DNA of 46,352 bases from NCBI GenBank assembly GCA_947452535.1, contig CANGCM010000010.1, forward strand, positions 1-46,352, given 5' to 3'. Positions 43,975-46,352 of this stretch are shown piece by piece. The notes under the pieces were generated by a model. It worked only from the letters and a program-made list of their open reading frames with translations, did no database searches and had not been told where the DNA came from. A program made the translations under genes and the position numbers. The stretch comes from Burkholderiaceae bacterium (GTDB lineage Bacteria; Pseudomonadota; Gammaproteobacteria; Burkholderiales; Burkholderiaceae). Numbering within the stretch: the stretch's first letter is position 1; every line of letters starts with the position of its first letter.

Positions 43975-44207
43975 AATTGAATTTGAAAACTCTTGGTTTG
44001 TGTTTAGCAGCAGGTGCTGTGCTATCTGCTTGCTCCGAGCCGCCTGAAATTGCTGCAAAAGCAGCTAAGCGTCCTGATGTTGCGCCTTACATGGGTGCGG
44101 ATAATGGCTTTATGACAAAGGGATGGACTCCTGGCGAGCAGGCAAGCTGGACAGAAGCGATTAACAAGCGCAATCAGAGTCAATCTGAATATTCACGCGC
44201 TAAGTGA
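43971..44207 (+). CDS. Small lipoprotein between formate dehydrogenase subunit genes
   Basis: A 78-residue protein with a lipoprotein signal ending in the lipobox LSAC (cysteine near residue 21). The mature part includes PEIAAKAAKRPDVAPYMGAD and GWTPGEQASWTEAINKRNQS. It overlaps fdhB by four bases and precedes fdhC by 47 bases. The conserved-looking mature part, of about 57 residues, may hold the complex at the periplasmic membrane face, which would suit an FdhB without its own anchor. This role is inference. Confidence 0.78.
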   Translation: MKLNLKTLGLCLAAGAVLSACSEPPEIAAKAAKRPDVAPYMGADNGFMTKGWTPGEQASWTEAINKRNQSQSEYSRAK

Positions 44208-44254
44208 TCAGTTAAACAACAATAAATAAAACGAAAACGTTTAAGGATATTTGT

Positions 44255-45289
44255 ATGAATCGATCATTCTCTAGTGTTAGTCGCTCTTGGGCTCTAGCCC
44301 TAGGCGTATCGCTAAGTTTGCTGAGCGGCGTCTGTTTAGCAGAGCGCGCTCCAATGCAGCCTTTGCCGTCTCCAAGTGGTATTGATTTTCCTAAGAGTGC
44401 TAACGCCGATGGCACGCAAGCCCAATCTCAGCCAGCGAATCCGCCTATCTGGAATTCTGCTAACAGCGACCCTTACAACTTTGTCAGCATTCCAGACAAA
44501 GAGGCGAGTGTTTTAATTCAGCGCGCTGGCGAGCAATGGCGTTTGATTCGTAATGGTGTCATTACTGTTTATGGCGCCTGGATTCTCGCAATTGCTTTCT
44601 TTGGTATTGCTGCTCTCTTCATTATCAAAGGTCCAATTAAGTTACATGCTCCCCTATCCGGGCAAAAAGTGAAGAGATTTAATGGCTTTGAGCGATTTAC
44701 TCATTGGGTGATGGCTGCTAGCTTCATTGGTCTGGCATTCACTGGACTTTTGATTTTGTATGGAAAATACTTTGCAATGCCTTTGATGGGTGGCGTTGCT
44801 TACGGATCATTCTTGATGGTGTGTAAAAACATTCATAACTATTCTGGCCCGCTGTTCACGCTCAGCGTAGTGATTTTCTTCTTGCTTTTTGCAACTAGAA
44901 ATATCCCAGGGCAAGGCGACCTTACTTGGATCAAGTCATTTGGCGGAATGTTCGGGGGTAAGCATCCACCTGCCGGTTTCTTCAACTTCGGTGAAAAAAT
45001 TTGGTTCTGGTTTGGTATGACTTTCTTAGGCTTGATTATTTCAGGCTCTGGTTTTGTCCTCGATATGATTGTTCCATTTATGCAGGTAGAGTACTTGCGT
45101 GGAACGATGCAATTGGCAAATATTGTCCATAGCTCAGCTTCTATTTTGATGACTGCGATGGCGATGGGCCATATTTACATCGGCTCAATTGGTATGCAAG
45201 GTTCCTCAGATGGCATGATGACTGGCTACGTTGATGCAACGTGGGCAAAAGAGCACCATGAAATCTGGTACAACAAGATTAATAAATAA
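44255..45289 (+). CDS. fdhC: Formate dehydrogenase cytochrome b subunit
   Basis: A 344-residue membrane protein of the FdnI/FdoI type. A signal-like helix at residues 9-30 and a Pro/Ser-rich segment of about 80 residues precede the first membrane helix at about 107-130. Heme-ligand histidines lie in FERFTHWVMAASFIGLAFTG, NIHNYSGPLF and IVHSSASILM, with GHIYIGSIGMQGSSDGMMTG near the end. It passes electrons from FdhB to the quinone pool. The N-terminal extension is longer than in E. coli FdnI and is usual for betaproteobacterial versions. Confidence 0.94.
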   Translation: MNRSFSSVSRSWALALGVSLSLLSGVCLAERAPMQPLPSPSGIDFPKSANADGTQAQSQPANPPIWNSANSDPYNFVSIPDKEASVLIQRAGEQWRLIRNGVITVYGAWILAIAFFGIAALFIIKGPIKLHAPLSGQKVKRFNGFERFTHWVMAASFIGLAFTGLLILYGKYFAMPLMGGVAYGSFLMVCKNIHNYSGPLFTLSVVIFFLLFATRNIPGQGDLTWIKSFGGMFGGKHPPAGFFNFGEKIWFWFGMTFLGLIISGSGFVLDMIVPFMQVEYLRGTMQLANIVHSSASILMTAMAMGHIYIGSIGMQGSSDGMMTGYVDATWAKEHHEIWYNKINK

Positions 45290-45300
45290 GGATAAAGCCA

Positions 45301-45584
45301 TGAAAAAACTCATCGCTTTCACACTCTGTTCATTTGTAAGTGCCGCGGCTTTCGCTACCTTACCTCCGCTAACGCCTGAAGCACAAGAAGCGACAGCCTT
45401 GGCAAAAGCAAAAGCTGCTTATGGCGACAGGGTTGGCGCTTTTCAGTTGTGCCAATCTCAAAATAGAGTAGCGGATAGATTCAAAGTAGCTGGTACTCCA
45501 GCTCCAGCAGCATGTACTGCGCCTCCGCCATTTGTTCCTCCGGTTGCTGCGGCAGCAGCTCCAGCAACGCCAGCAGCAAAGTAA
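45301..45584 (+). CDS. Small secreted Ala/Pro-rich protein
   Basis: A 94-residue protein with a Sec signal (MKKLIAFTLCSFVSAAAFA), a short central part with AKAAYGDRVGAFQLCQSQNR and a second cysteine (PAACTAP), and an Ala/Pro-rich tail. AAGGATAAAGCC precedes the ATG. It is the last gene of the formate dehydrogenase run, 11 bases after fdhC, and its stop abuts the convergent ABC ATPase. The function is unknown; the two cysteines may form a disulfide. Confidence 0.75.
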
Positions 45585-46313
45585 TTAGTCTGCCAACAAC
45601 TCTTGATGTAGGTAGCGTATAGCGGCCTGTGTCTGTGGGTTGGAAAAGAAAGGGCCTACGGGTCCTTTTTCTTTAATCTCACCCTGATCAATAAAGACGA
45701 TGTACTCCGCCAGCCTTTGTACTTGTGCAAGCTGATGGGACGTAAAGATCACATTGGAGCCTTGAGTCTTAAATTGTTGAATCATTTGTTCGACCTGTTC
45801 GGTCGTCTTAGGATCTAAATTTGCTGTGGGCTCATCCAGCAAAACCAAATTCGGTTTTTGTAAAATAGCACGACCTAAGCATAGTTTTTGTCTTTCACCG
45901 GCTGAAAGTTTATGAGCAGGGCTGTTGGCAAGATGGCTTAAGCCAATTTGTTCCATCGCCATATCGATGTCGCTGGAACTAATTGATGAGTCTACATCTC
46001 TCACGATAGCAATATTTACCCTGGTTGATGCTTTTAGCATGGGAGTGTGGTGCAAGACCAATGCAGACTTGATGGCGCTAGTTGAGTAGGTGATACTGCC
46101 AGAATCTGGCTTGATTAATCCATCTAGTAATTTTAGGAGGGTAGTTTTCCCAGCTCCGTTTGGACCAATACAAGCGCAAATACGATCAGCAGGAATCACT
46201 GCATGAGGAATGTTTAAGATGATGTGCCCATCGCTTTTAACAATGACATCCTTAAGTTCGATGAATTGCTTAAATTGCTCCGCTGAGCTGAGTGATTTAA
46301 GTGAGCTAACCAT
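45585..46313 (-). CDS. ABC transporter ATP-binding protein, possibly tungstate or molybdate uptake
   Basis: An ATPase of about 242 residues: IGPNGAGKTTLLKLLDGLI (Walker A), KLSAGERQKLCLGRA (signature), LVLLDEPTANLD (Walker B) and TSHQLAQVQRLA (H-loop). I chose the ATG at 46313 with GGAG before it; the frame continues upstream to the window edge and could begin further right. Its position at the end of a formate dehydrogenase locus suggests TupC-like tungstate or molybdate import, since the enzyme needs that metal. The permease and binding protein would lie beyond the window, so this remains inference. Confidence 0.8.
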   Translation of the reverse strand: MVSSLKSLSSAEQFKQFIELKDVIVKSDGHIILNIPHAVIPADRICACIGPNGAGKTTLLKLLDGLIKPDSGSITYSTSAIKSALVLHHTPMLKASTRVNIAIVRDVDSSISSSDIDMAMEQIGLSHLANSPAHKLSAGERQKLCLGRAILQKPNLVLLDEPTANLDPKTTEQVEQMIQQFKTQGSNVIFTSHQLAQVQRLAEYIVFIDQGEIKEKGPVGPFFSNPQTQAAIRYLHQELLAD

Positions 46314-46328
46314 AGCGACGCTCCGCGA

Positions 46329-46344
46329 TTTGCCGAACGGCAAA
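46329..46344. repeat. Perfect inverted repeat before the ABC ATPase
   Basis: TTTGCCG-AA-CGGCAAA is a 7+2+7 palindrome just upstream of the ATPase start at 46313. The two-base centre makes an RNA hairpin unlikely to be very stable, so it could be an operator, or simply lie inside the upstream gene. The window ends eight bases later, which prevents a decision. Confidence 0.4.
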
Positions 46345-46352
46345 GGTAAAAA

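Overview
The window looks like a chromosomal segment from a phototrophic freshwater betaproteobacterium (Burkholderiales). A Polynucleobacter-like genome is my best guess, from the moderate GC content, the aerobic type of photosynthesis genes and a Burkholderiales-style formate dehydrogenase operon. This is inference; no rRNA or other marker gene is present. I see no tRNA, rRNA, CRISPR array, insertion sequence or phage gene, and no gene-free stretch longer than about 235 bases.

Region 1 (1-6.8 kb, + strand) is part of a photosynthesis gene cluster: the end of puhA, then puhB, puhC, acsF, puhE, bchG, a PucC-family transporter gene and bchP. The genes overlap or nearly touch, and a 41-residue membrane peptide closes the run. 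They assemble the reaction centre and carry out the oxygen-dependent cyclase step and the late steps of bacteriochlorophyll synthesis. Region 2 (6.8-12.8 kb, mostly - strand) holds bciB with an NnrU-family membrane protein, a small lipoprotein and a lipocalin. A + strand glutathione peroxidase gene follows. Then comes a puc antenna operon (pucB, pucA, strong hairpin, pucC, three tiny membrane proteins). The antenna polypeptides carry residues typical of a blue-shifted, LH3-like (B800-820) complex. Region 3 (12.9-19.5 kb) holds small membrane proteins, a hemA-dxs pair preceded by a perfect PpsR/CrtJ-type palindrome, a 46-residue membrane peptide, tspO, a DsbA-family gene and an alternative oxidase gene. 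Precursor supply for tetrapyrroles (hemA) and isoprenoids (dxs) is thus placed beside the antenna genes.

Region 4 (19.7-25.8 kb, + strand) starts with a translationally coupled pair, a DUF455 ferritin-like di-iron protein and a B12-binding-type radical SAM protein with an unusual C-x4-C-x2-C motif. It continues with queE, queD, tadA, an LD-carboxypeptidase gene and a SOUL heme-binding protein gene. Region 5 (25.8-31.4 kb, - strand) is an envelope operon: GT39-type transferase, flippase-like membrane protein, GT9 heptosyltransferase, PAP2 phosphatase and rlmJ. Region 6 (31.4-34.8 kb) has a DUF3047 lipoprotein and a divergent copper pair, copA and a copZ-like chaperone.

Region 7 (34.9-46.3 kb, + strand) is a formate dehydrogenase locus: an Mrp/ApbC Fe-S carrier, DUF3305, DUF3306, a 696-residue polyferredoxin and a TorD-type chaperone, all tightly coupled. 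Next come a perfect FNR-type site, a Tat-signal peptide protein, the catalytic subunit with cysteine at the active site, the Fe-S subunit, a small lipoprotein, the cytochrome b subunit and a secreted Ala/Pro-rich protein. An ABC ATPase, possibly for tungstate or molybdate, converges from the right edge. Overall the segment suggests a photoheterotroph that supplements respiration with light and formate oxidation.
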